From Stutzerimonas stutzeri (GTDB lineage Bacteria; Pseudomonadota; Gammaproteobacteria; Pseudomonadales; Pseudomonadaceae), in assembly GCF_000952685.1 (NCBI RefSeq), contig NZ_JYHV01000013.1:1-64000 (forward strand): a stretch of DNA of 64,000 nt, read 5' to 3'. This document shows positions 10,659 to 20,452 of the stretch, one piece after another. The stretch's first letter is position 1; each line of letters starts with the position of its first letter. A model generated the notes under the pieces. That model was not told the origin of the DNA, ran no database searches, and saw only the letters and a program-made list of their open reading frames with translations. The position numbers were made by a program, and so were the translations under genes.

Positions 10659-10688
10659 AAAAAAGAACCCCGCCGGGGCGGGGTTCTT
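10659..10688 (-). terminator. Intrinsic terminator of the ADH/aldA operon
   Basis: A perfect 10-bp stem (AAGAACCCCG with CGGGGTTCTT) and a six-base loop; read on the minus strand it ends in six T residues. It lies just past the aldA stop codon and between the two convergent genes. Confidence 0.92.
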
Positions 10689-10704
10689 GGTCAGCTCAAG
10701 TCAC

Positions 10705-12141
10705 TCAGCTTTGCAGATAAACCGCGTGAGTATGGGTGTACTCGTACAGGCCGTGCTTGCCGTCGGCGCCACCGATGCCGGACTTGCGCACCCCGGCGTG
10801 AAAGCCTTGCATCGCCTCGAAGTTCTCTCGGTTGATGTAGGTTTCGCCGAAGTCCAGACCAGCCGCAGCCCTCATCGCGGTGGAGAGGTCGCGGGTATAG
10901 ATCGAGGAGGTCAGGCCGTACTCGCAGTCGTTGGCCAGGGCGATGGCTTCGTCCAGGTCGTCGATGATCTGCACCGGCAGTACCGGGCCGAAGACTTCCT
11001 GGCGCATGATCTCCATGTCGTGCGAGCAGTTGGCGAGCAGCGTCGGCTGGTAGTGAAAGCCCTTGCCCAGGTCCGCCACGGCGCCGCCGGTGATCACCTG
11101 TGCGCCTTGGCTCTGTGCGGTACGCACCATCTGCTCGACCTTGCGCAGCCCGGCCTCGTTGATCAGCGGGCCCATTTCCACATCCGCTTGGGCGATGGGG
11201 TCGCCGTAGCGCGTTTCGGCCAGGGCGCCGGCGATGCGCTCGATGAACTGCTCGGCCACGCCGCGCTGCACGTAGACGCGCTCGGCGCAGTTGCAGACCT
11301 GCCCGGTGTTGATGATGCGCGAGGCGCGGATGGCGGTGATGGCGAGGTCCAGGTCGGCGTCGTTCATCACGATCGCCGGCGCCTTGCCGCCCAGCTCCAG
11401 GTTGAGCTTGGTGACGTTCTGCGCCGCGGCGGCCATGATCCGCTGGCCGGTGCCGACGCTGCCGGTAAAGCTGATCATGTCGATCTTGTCGCTGGTGGTC
11501 AGCGCGCTGCCGACGCCGGCACCGCTGCCGCAGACCACGTTGAACACACCCTTGGGCAGGTCGGTCTCGGCCACCAGCTTGGCGAATTCGAAGCAGTTGT
11601 TTGGCGTCTCCTCGCTGGGCTTGATGACGATGGTGTTGCCGGTCACCAGCGCGGGCGCCATCTTCCGGGCGATCAGGAAGAACGGGAAGTTCCACGGCAG
11701 GATGCCGGCCACCACGCCCAGCGGTTTGCGGAACAGGAAGATGTTCTCGCCCGGACGGTCGCTGGTGATGATCTCGCCCTCGATACGCCGCGCCCACTCG
11801 GCCATGTAGTCGAGGTAGTCGGCGGTGAAGTTGACTTCCACCAGCGCCAGGCTCTGGATCTTGCCGCCTTCCTCGGTGATGACGCGGGCCAGGCGCTCGG
11901 CGTTCTGGCGAATCTTGCTGGCGATGGCGCGCAGGTATCCGGCGCGTTCGATGGCCGGCTTCTGCGCCCAGCCCTTTTGCGCAGCACGGGCTGCGGCAAT
12001 GGCGCGTTCGGCGGTGGCAGCGTCGGATTCCGGCACGCGGGAAAGCACCGCACCGGTGGCCGGGTTGCGCACCTCGATGAGGTTGTCACAGGCGACGAAG
12101 GCGCCGTCGATATAGTTCTGGTAGGTGATTGGATCAGTCAT
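10705..12141 (-). CDS. aldA: Aldehyde dehydrogenase AldA
   Basis: An NAD-dependent aldehyde dehydrogenase of 478 residues that would oxidise the aldehyde made by the preceding alcohol dehydrogenase to an acid. The family motifs are clear: ILPWNFPFFLIARKMAPAL, the SFTGSVGTGQ nucleotide loop, the general base in LELGGKAP (Glu about 249) and the nucleophile in NTGQVCNCAERVYV (Cys about 283). The C-terminal stretch INRENFEAMQGFHAG...GADGKHGL closely matches E. coli AldA (lactaldehyde/glycolaldehyde dehydrogenase). The start at 12141 has AGGAG six bases upstream and lies 16 bp after the ADH stop, so the two genes form an operon. Natural substrate range is not determinable. Confidence 0.93.
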   Translation of the reverse strand: MTDPITYQNYIDGAFVACDNLIEVRNPATGAVLSRVPESDAATAERAIAAARAAQKGWAQKPAIERAGYLRAIASKIRQNAERLARVITEEGGKIQSLALVEVNFTADYLDYMAEWARRIEGEIITSDRPGENIFLFRKPLGVVAGILPWNFPFFLIARKMAPALVTGNTIVIKPSEETPNNCFEFAKLVAETDLPKGVFNVVCGSGAGVGSALTTSDKIDMISFTGSVGTGQRIMAAAAQNVTKLNLELGGKAPAIVMNDADLDLAITAIRASRIINTGQVCNCAERVYVQRGVAEQFIERIAGALAETRYGDPIAQADVEMGPLINEAGLRKVEQMVRTAQSQGAQVITGGAVADLGKGFHYQPTLLANCSHDMEIMRQEVFGPVLPVQIIDDLDEAIALANDCEYGLTSSIYTRDLSTAMRAAAGLDFGETYINRENFEAMQGFHAGVRKSGIGGADGKHGLYEYTHTHAVYLQS

Positions 12142-12157
12142 GTCGGTCTCCTGAGGG

Positions 12158-14317
<2,160 letters not shown>

Positions 14318-14375
14318 CGCAGGCTCTCTCTTGTTATTGGTTTAGCTGCCCTGTGGGGCAGGTCTTCTCGGGAGA

Positions 14376-14390
14376 GCAACCGCTGTGCCA
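14376..14390 (-). promoter_or_regulatory. Sigma-54 promoter for the ADH/aldA operon
   Basis: On the minus strand the sequence reads TGGCACA-GCGG-TTGC, matching the sigma-54 consensus TGGCACG-N4-TTGC with a single change and with the invariant GG and GC dinucleotides 12 bp apart. Transcription would start near 14364, about 45 bases before the ADH start codon. Confidence 0.85.
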
Positions 14391-14463
14391 GCCGTTCCGA
14401 TCTGGCTGCGGAGCCAGTGGCGACGCGGCCTTGCGCGAGCAGGGGCGGTGCGGTTGAAGCGGT

Positions 14464-14517
14464 CTGTCGCAACCGGGCCGTTGCACCGCTGCAGCAACTG
14501 TCGCGTTTCTGCGACAG
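14464..14517. promoter_or_regulatory. Candidate enhancer sites for the sigma-54 activator
   Basis: CTGTCGC-N6-GCGACAG at 14498-14517 is a perfect 7-bp inverted repeat. A related site at 14464-14484 starts with the same CTGTCGC half and contains GCAAC-N6-GTTGC. Both lie between the two outward-facing sigma-54 promoters, about 75-140 bp upstream of each, the usual distance for an activator bound upstream. Binding by the 8653-10566 protein is inferred. Confidence 0.6.
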
Positions 14518-14657
14518 GGTTGCGGCGTCGGCAGGCGCGGCGGTAGCAGGCTGGGCAACGCGGCGGCGATTCGAAACGGGTTACTGGGCGGCTGTAAAGC
14601 AGCCGTAGGGCTGTTTCGGCGGCGCAAACGGCAAAACGGTAAGTCTTCAGGCTCGCT

Positions 14658-14672
14658 TGGCATGTGCATTGC
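14658..14672 (+). promoter_or_regulatory. Sigma-54 promoter for the TonB-dependent receptor gene
   Basis: TGGCATG-TGCA-TTGC matches the sigma-54 consensus TGGCACG-N4-TTGC at all but one fixed position, with GG and GC 12 bp apart. It points towards the receptor gene at 14859, leaving a leader of about 175 bases. Confidence 0.78.
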
Positions 14673-14858
14673 CTTGATGACGCGCAGGCATTTGCAGGGT
14701 TTTCCGCATCAGGGCGTTTCTGTAGTTTAAAAAACGCGCTCCGGTGCGCCTGGGCTTAATACTGCAATCCTTCGTCCTGAGGGCGTTCATGGCTCGTGAG
14801 CCGTTCGCCTGGCAACAGAGGCCAGCGGCAGCAAAACACCTAACAACAAGGTTTAACC

Positions 14859-16856
14859 ATGTACCGATTTTTTCTTGCCGGATCGCTCTCGTTGGTAACC
14901 GGGCCATTGCTCGCGCAGACAAGTGAACCGCTTACGCTTGACCCCTTGATGGTGAGCTCGCCGCGGGCGGAATCCGACTGGTTCACCTTGCCGATGGCGG
15001 TGTCCGCCGTAACGGCGCAGGACCAGCCGGGTGAGCAGTTGCTCACCCTCGACAGCTTGCTCGGGCCTGTGCCGGGCGCGCTTTCGCAGAGCCGCTACAA
15101 CCTGGCGCAAGGCATGCGCTTGTCCATTCGTGGCTTTGGTTCCCGCTCCAGTTTTGGCGTGCGCGGCGTGCGGGTGCTCGTCGACGGTGTGCCGCTGACC
15201 ATGCCTGACGGGCAGACCGAGATGGACGGGCTGGATACCTCGCTGGTCGAGCGCATCGAGGTGATTCGCGGCCCCTCGTCGACGATTTACGGCAATGCCG
15301 CCGGTGGCGTCCTGGCGATCCAGACGCGACAACCGGGCGACACGCCGCTCACTCAGGTCGAGGTGACCGGCGGCGAACTGGGCTATCGCCGCATGCGCGC
15401 GGAAACCAGTGGCAGCGCCGGATCGCTGGGCGCCTTGCTCGCCGTCAACGCCACGCAACTCGATGGCTACCGCACGCACGGGACTGCCGAAACCAACCAC
15501 CTCACTGGCAAGCTGCGTTGGCAGGGGGAGGGCGGCACGCTCGGGCTCACCCTGCATGCGATCGACAACCGAGCCGAAGACCCCGGTGGCCTGACGCTGG
15601 ATCAGGTCCGGGCGGACCGTTCCCAGGCGCGGCCGCAGAGCCTGCAGTTCGATTCCGACGAGACTGTCGAGCAGCAGCGCGTCTCGCTGGTTTGGGATGG
15701 GCAGGCCGCCGGCGACGATACGTACCAGTTGCGCAGCTATTACGGCCAGCGTGAGTTCGGCAACCGCCTCCCGTTGCAGAACAACGGCCAGACAGCCTAT
15801 GACCGCTGGTTCGCCGGGGTGGGCGCGCAGCGCACCTTTCACCGTGAACTGGCGGGTCTGCCGCATCAGTTGACCGTCGGAATGGACCTGGAAAGCCAGC
15901 GGGACGAGCGCTCGCGCAACGACAACCTGCCAGGTGGCATCACCGGCGCCCTGACGCAGCGCCAGCGCGAAACAGCGGACAGTCGGGGCGTGTTTATCGA
16001 GGATCAGCTGCACCTGGGCGACGCCTGGCTGCTCGCTGCCGGCGTGCGCTATGACAGCGTGCGGCTCGAGGCGAAGGACCGTTACCTGAGCGACGGCGAT
16101 GCCTCGGGCGAGCGCAACCTGGAGGACTGGAACTACAGCCTGGGGCTGAGCCGGCAACTGGACGCCCACCATGTGGCGTACGTGCGTTACGCGACCTCGT
16201 TCGAAACGCCGACGATCAATGAAATGGCCAACCCAAACGGGGGTGGCTTCAATCCGTCCCTCGGTGCGGCGCAGTCGGTCAACCGCGAGATAGGCTTCAA
16301 GGGCGAGCACCCGGGGTTGCGCTACGAAGCGGTGCTCTACAGCATGCGCATCGAAGATGAACTGGTTCCGGAAGTCGACGGGCGTACCTTCTACACCAAC
16401 GCGGGCCGGTCCAGCCGCGACGGGGTCGAGCTCAGCGGGGACTGGCTGGTGGGGCGCTACTGGCGCTTGACGGGTGCCTGGAGCTACAACCGTTACCGTT
16501 TCGAGCAGTTCCAGGGTTACGACGGCAACCGCATCCCGGGAATTCCAGGGCAGACCCTGTTCGCCGAGGTCAGCTATGAACGCGACGACTGGTATGCGCG
16601 GGTCAACGTCAATGCCTACGACCATCAATACGCGGACAATGCCAACGTCGACCGCGTGGCCGGCTATGCGGTAGCCAACGCCCGCTTGGGCTGGCGACTG
16701 GCGTGGGGCGATCAGCGGTGGGAGCCCTATCTCGGCGTCGACAACCTGTTGGACCGCGATTACTACGACAACCTGCGCATCAACGATAACTTCGGTCGCT
16801 ACTATGAGCCTGCCCCAGGGCGGACTATTTATGCCGGTGCGAAACTGACGTTTTGA
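14859..16856 (+). CDS. TonB-dependent receptor, PqqU/YncD-like
   Basis: An outer-membrane receptor of 665 residues: signal peptide (1 to about 20, ending LLAQ), a plug domain (about 40-150) and a 22-strand barrel ending in aromatic Phe (AGAKLTF). The plug contains SIRGFGSRSSFGVRGVRVLV and LTMPDGQ, a signature I associate with YncD, now named PqqU, the receptor for the cofactor PQQ in E. coli. It is divergent from a PQQ-dependent dehydrogenase and has its own sigma-54 promoter at 14658, which fits PQQ uptake. A siderophore or other ligand remains possible. AAGG seven bases before the ATG supports the start. A small hairpin (ATCAAGCG, 4 bases, CGCTTGAT) at 16934-16953 follows the gene. Confidence 0.85.
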   Translation: MYRFFLAGSLSLVTGPLLAQTSEPLTLDPLMVSSPRAESDWFTLPMAVSAVTAQDQPGEQLLTLDSLLGPVPGALSQSRYNLAQGMRLSIRGFGSRSSFGVRGVRVLVDGVPLTMPDGQTEMDGLDTSLVERIEVIRGPSSTIYGNAAGGVLAIQTRQPGDTPLTQVEVTGGELGYRRMRAETSGSAGSLGALLAVNATQLDGYRTHGTAETNHLTGKLRWQGEGGTLGLTLHAIDNRAEDPGGLTLDQVRADRSQARPQSLQFDSDETVEQQRVSLVWDGQAAGDDTYQLRSYYGQREFGNRLPLQNNGQTAYDRWFAGVGAQRTFHRELAGLPHQLTVGMDLESQRDERSRNDNLPGGITGALTQRQRETADSRGVFIEDQLHLGDAWLLAAGVRYDSVRLEAKDRYLSDGDASGERNLEDWNYSLGLSRQLDAHHVAYVRYATSFETPTINEMANPNGGGFNPSLGAAQSVNREIGFKGEHPGLRYEAVLYSMRIEDELVPEVDGRTFYTNAGRSSRDGVELSGDWLVGRYWRLTGAWSYNRYRFEQFQGYDGNRIPGIPGQTLFAEVSYERDDWYARVNVNAYDHQYADNANVDRVAGYAVANARLGWRLAWGDQRWEPYLGVDNLLDRDYYDNLRINDNFGRYYEPAPGRTIYAGAKLTF

Positions 16857-17077
16857 TAGCTTGCGGTTGTTGCGCTGCGCTGATCGAGGGCGCACGCCGC
16901 AATGGAAGCACAGCCCCAGCCGCTGCTCCGCGAATCAAGCGGCATCGCTTGATCCGGTTCCTTCAAAGGGCTGTCTGGCGCCGGGGGGCTGGCTAGGCCG
17001 GAAGCGATAGTTGTGTGCTGCATGGGTTCCGAGGCTGCTAATGGGCGAAGCCAGCCTGCTGCCTTCCGTCATCCAAC

Positions 17078-17109
17078 AGATTTATCTGTATATCCATACA
17101 GATAAATCT
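17078..17109 (+). promoter_or_regulatory. LexA (SOS) box inside a perfect 14-bp inverted repeat, upstream of topB
   Basis: AGATTTATCTGTAT, four bases, then ATACAGATAAATCT: both arms are exact reverse complements. The core at 17086-17101 reads CTGTATATCCATACAG, which fits the LexA pattern CTG-N10-CAG with a mostly TA-alternating centre. The site ends 62 bases before the topB start codon. The rest of the 16857-17171 gap shows only a small hairpin after the receptor gene. Confidence 0.75.
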
Positions 17110-17171
17110 TGCCTGCCGCTCCGCCTCTGCGCATGCTATCGGCCATTGCAAAGCGAACGGGTGACGACCTG

Positions 17172-19121
17172 ATGCGGCTGTTTCTCTGTGAAAAACCCTC
17201 CCAAGCCAAGGACATTGCCCAGGTGCTCGGCGCCACACGGCGTGGCAATGGCTGTTGGGTGGGTGCCGGTGTCACCGTGACCTGGTGCATCGGCCATCTG
17301 CTGGAAACCGCACCGCCGGACAGTTACGACGCGCGTTACAAGCGCTGGGCGCTGGCCGATCTGCCTATCGTTCCTGAGCGCTGGAAGATGTTGGTCAAGC
17401 CCAAGACGGCGAGCCAGTACAAGGCGGTCAAACGCCTGCTGGGCGAGGCGCAGGAGTTGGTGATCGCCACCGACGCCGACCGTGAGGGTGAGATGATCGC
17501 CCGTGAGTTGGTCGAGCATTGTCGCTATCGAGGGCCGGTTCAACGGCTGTGGCTCTCGGCACTGGACGACGCTTCCATCCGCAAGGCCCTCGGCGCGCTG
17601 CGCGCGGGCGCCGATACCTTCAATCTCTATCAATCGGCGCTCGGGCGTTCGCGGGCGGACTGGTTGATCGGCATGAACATGAGTCGACTGTTTACCCTGC
17701 TTGGGCGGCAATCCGGCTATCAGGGCGTGCTGCCGGTTGGCCGGGTGCAGACGCCGACGCTGCGCCTGGTGGTCGACCGTGACCGCAGCATTGCCGACTT
17801 CGTGCCGCAGCCATTCTGGGCCATCGAGGTGCAGCTTTTGGGTGACGAACCGGCTCCCTTTACCGCGCAGTGGCGCGCGCCGGAGGAGCACAGCGATGAC
17901 CAGGGGCGTTGCCTCGACCAGGCGCTGGCGCAGCGAGCGGGCGAGGCCATGCGTGCAACTGGCAGCGCCCGGGTGCAGCGGCTCAAGACCGAACGCATGC
18001 GCGAAGCCGCGCCGCTGCCGTTCGATCTCGGCACCCTGCAGGAAATCTGCTCGAAGAAGCTCGGCCTGGGTGCTCAGGAAACGCTGGATATCGCCCAGGC
18101 GCTCTACGAAACCCACAAGCTGATCACCTATCCGCGCAGTGATTGCGGCTACCTGCCGCTGAGCCAGCACAGCGAAGCGCCGGGCATCCTGGCCGCATTG
18201 ACGCAGGCCGATCCGTCGCTCGGCGAACTCGCGCCACACCTCGAACCCCGGCGCAAGTCGCGCGCCTGGAACGACGCCAAGGTCGGCGCGCACCACGGGA
18301 TCATCCCCACGGCAGCGGCCCGCGCATTCGAGCGGCTGGCGGGCAAGCCACGGGCGGTCTATACGCTGATCCGTGCGCGCTATCTGGCGCAGTTCCTGCC
18401 CGCGCACGAATACGATCGCACCCAGGCCGATTTTGACTGCGGCGGCCAGACACTGCGGGCGGTCGGCAAGCAGATCGTCGAACCGGGCTGGAAGCGCGCC
18501 TTGCCCGAGGCGCTGGCGGCGGCCAGTCGCGGTCGTGAGGCGCCAGCGCCGCAGACGCTGCCATCGTTGCGGGAGGGGCAGACATGCGCGATCCACGACC
18601 TGATCTTCAAGGATCTCTGGACGCAGCCGCCCAAGCCCTTCACCGAAGGTGACTTGATCAAGGCGATGAAGAACGTCGCCAAGCTGGTGGACAATCCCAA
18701 GCTGAAACAGAAGCTCAAGGACACCACCGGCATCGGCACCGAGGCGACGCGTGCAGGAATCATCCAGGGCTTGCTCGAGCGCGGCTACCTGACCAAACAG
18801 GGCAAGGCGTTGGCGGCAACACCGGCGGCCTTCAGCCTGATCGATGCGGTGCCGCGCGCTATCGCCGACCCCGGCACCACGGCAATCTGGGAGCAGGCGT
18901 TGGACATGGTCCAGAGCGGGGAGATGAACCTCGAAGAGTTCGTCAGTAAACAATCGGCTTGGATGAGCAAGCAGGTCGAACGGTGCAAGGGCGTGCGACT
19001 GATCATCAGCGGGCCCGCCGCCCCAGCCGGTCGCGGTGCGCCCTGGAAAAAGCGCAAGGGTGCGGGCCGCAAAGCGCCGCCCAAGGCGCGTCGCGCTGTG
19101 AAGTCACCCGATCTCGCATGA
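17172..19121 (+). CDS. topB: DNA topoisomerase III
   Basis: A type IA topoisomerase of 649 residues that relaxes and decatenates DNA through a transient 5'-phosphotyrosine link. The N-terminal TOPRIM domain starts MRLFLCEKPSQAKDIAQVLG and carries the metal-binding ATDADREGE (Asp101, Asp103, Glu105). The catalytic tyrosine is in THKLITYPRSDCGYL (Tyr320). The C-terminus ends in a Lys/Arg/Ala-rich tail (from about residue 620) and has no zinc fingers, as usual for TopB. An in-frame ATG exists at 17109, but it overlaps the LexA-type repeat and the family N-terminus begins at 17172. The upstream LexA box suggests induction by DNA damage. Confidence 0.95.
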   Translation: MRLFLCEKPSQAKDIAQVLGATRRGNGCWVGAGVTVTWCIGHLLETAPPDSYDARYKRWALADLPIVPERWKMLVKPKTASQYKAVKRLLGEAQELVIATDADREGEMIARELVEHCRYRGPVQRLWLSALDDASIRKALGALRAGADTFNLYQSALGRSRADWLIGMNMSRLFTLLGRQSGYQGVLPVGRVQTPTLRLVVDRDRSIADFVPQPFWAIEVQLLGDEPAPFTAQWRAPEEHSDDQGRCLDQALAQRAGEAMRATGSARVQRLKTERMREAAPLPFDLGTLQEICSKKLGLGAQETLDIAQALYETHKLITYPRSDCGYLPLSQHSEAPGILAALTQADPSLGELAPHLEPRRKSRAWNDAKVGAHHGIIPTAAARAFERLAGKPRAVYTLIRARYLAQFLPAHEYDRTQADFDCGGQTLRAVGKQIVEPGWKRALPEALAAASRGREAPAPQTLPSLREGQTCAIHDLIFKDLWTQPPKPFTEGDLIKAMKNVAKLVDNPKLKQKLKDTTGIGTEATRAGIIQGLLERGYLTKQGKALAATPAAFSLIDAVPRAIADPGTTAIWEQALDMVQSGEMNLEEFVSKQSAWMSKQVERCKGVRLIISGPAAPAGRGAPWKKRKGAGRKAPPKARRAVKSPDLA

Positions 19122-19257
19122 CGGTTAGGAACAGCGTGGCGCGGATCACCATCGTCTCGCCTGGCATGGTCAGCTATCGAGGTGTCACCTGATTGTCCAC
19201 CGCCCCAGCAGGCGTGCCGGTTCGCGTTTAGAATGCGCGAGCCTTTTTTCCTGGACG

Positions 19258-20226
19258 ATGTGCCCAATGCAACCTGACGCCCTCGCCACCCTTCAGCAGC
19301 ATCTCAGCCACGCCCTCACGCATCTACCAGAAGAAACCCGTCGGCTATTTCATGGGCGTGGGCGCTGCTGGGCCGGCCTGGAGCACGTCACGGTCGATTG
19401 GCTGCAGGGCGTGGTGCTGGTCTCGTTGTTTCGCGAGCCAGCCCCTGATGAGCTGGAGGCATTGATCGGGATGTTGTCGTCGCTGACCGAGGCGCAACCC
19501 TGGCAATCGAGCGGGGCGCATACCCTGCTGCTGCAGCACCGCTACCTGCCCGACAGCCATATGCAGCAGCTGCTCGGTGAACCGATCGAGGAGTGGCTGA
19601 TCAGCGAGAACGGGCTGCGGTACAAGCTCGACCTGGGCATCAAGCAGAACAACGGGCTGTTTCTCGACATGCGCTACGGCCGACGTTGGGTTCAACAGCA
19701 GGCGCGGGGCAAGCGCGTGCTCAATCTGTTCGCCTATACCTGTGGATTCTCCGTGGCGGCCATCGCCGGTGACGCCGAGCATGTGGTCAATCTGGACATG
19801 GCCAGAGCGGCCCTGAGCCGAGGACGCGACAATCATCGGCTAAACCAGCATGAGCTGAGCCGGGTGAGCTTTCTCGGTCACGAGCTGTTCAAGTCCTGGG
19901 GCAAGGTCAAGAAGAGCGGGCCTTACGATCTGGTGATCGTCGATCCGCCCTCGTTCCAGAAAGGCAGCTTTGCTCTGGACCGGGACTATCGGAAGATTCT
20001 TCGGCGCCTGCCTGAGCTGCTGACGCCCACTGGTATGGTGCTGGCTTGCATCAACGACCCTGATACCGGGCCGGATTTCCTCATCGACGGCGTTGCCGCC
20101 GAGGCGCCCGAGTTGGTATTTCAGAAACGTTTGGAGAACCCCCCGGAATACCCCGACGTCAGCCCCGAGAGCGGTTTGAAGGCGCTGGTCTTCAGCCGTT
20201 CCGTGCCTCCGGCCGGGCAGACATAA
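19258..20226 (+). CDS. Class I SAM-dependent methyltransferase (RlmI/RlmK-like)
   Basis: A methyltransferase of about 322 residues. The RNA-methyltransferase core spans about residues 120-300: NGLFLDMRYGRRWVQQQARGK, the SAM-binding strand VLNLFAYTCGFSVAAIAG and the catalytic/substrate motif DLVIVDPPSFQKGSF. The N-terminal 110 residues are poorly conserved and lack an obvious PUA domain, unlike E. coli RlmI, so the exact target (probably 23S rRNA) is uncertain. It is a monocistronic-looking gene between topB and the histidine kinase. ATG codons at 19258 and 19267 are both possible starts. Confidence 0.82.
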   Translation: MCPMQPDALATLQQHLSHALTHLPEETRRLFHGRGRCWAGLEHVTVDWLQGVVLVSLFREPAPDELEALIGMLSSLTEAQPWQSSGAHTLLLQHRYLPDSHMQQLLGEPIEEWLISENGLRYKLDLGIKQNNGLFLDMRYGRRWVQQQARGKRVLNLFAYTCGFSVAAIAGDAEHVVNLDMARAALSRGRDNHRLNQHELSRVSFLGHELFKSWGKVKKSGPYDLVIVDPPSFQKGSFALDRDYRKILRRLPELLTPTGMVLACINDPDTGPDFLIDGVAAEAPELVFQKRLENPPEYPDVSPESGLKALVFSRSVPPAGQT

Positions 20227-20452
20227 TCCGTTTCCGCCGGGCTGCGACGATAAAGGTCGTACAGGGTCGAAACATCCACTCTCCAGTCTTCGCTGGAGGG
20301 CTCACTCACCTATTGGTTAAAGTTGCAAACGGCTCTATCCATGAACGGGGCGACGGGCCTATGGATAGGTTCGATCAGTTGTAGGAGTCAATGTCATTAC
20401 TGATTCAGGGCAGCAAATACAGGCAGTCTTCGATGCCGCTTGCGACTGCGCC

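Noticed and set aside
14853-16895. 680-codon minus-strand open frame opposite the TonB receptor gene
   Set aside because: Antisense shadow; the plus strand encodes a complete receptor with signal peptide and terminal Phe.
17136-18953. 605-codon minus-strand open frame opposite topB
   Set aside because: Antisense shadow of topoisomerase III; no recognisable domain.
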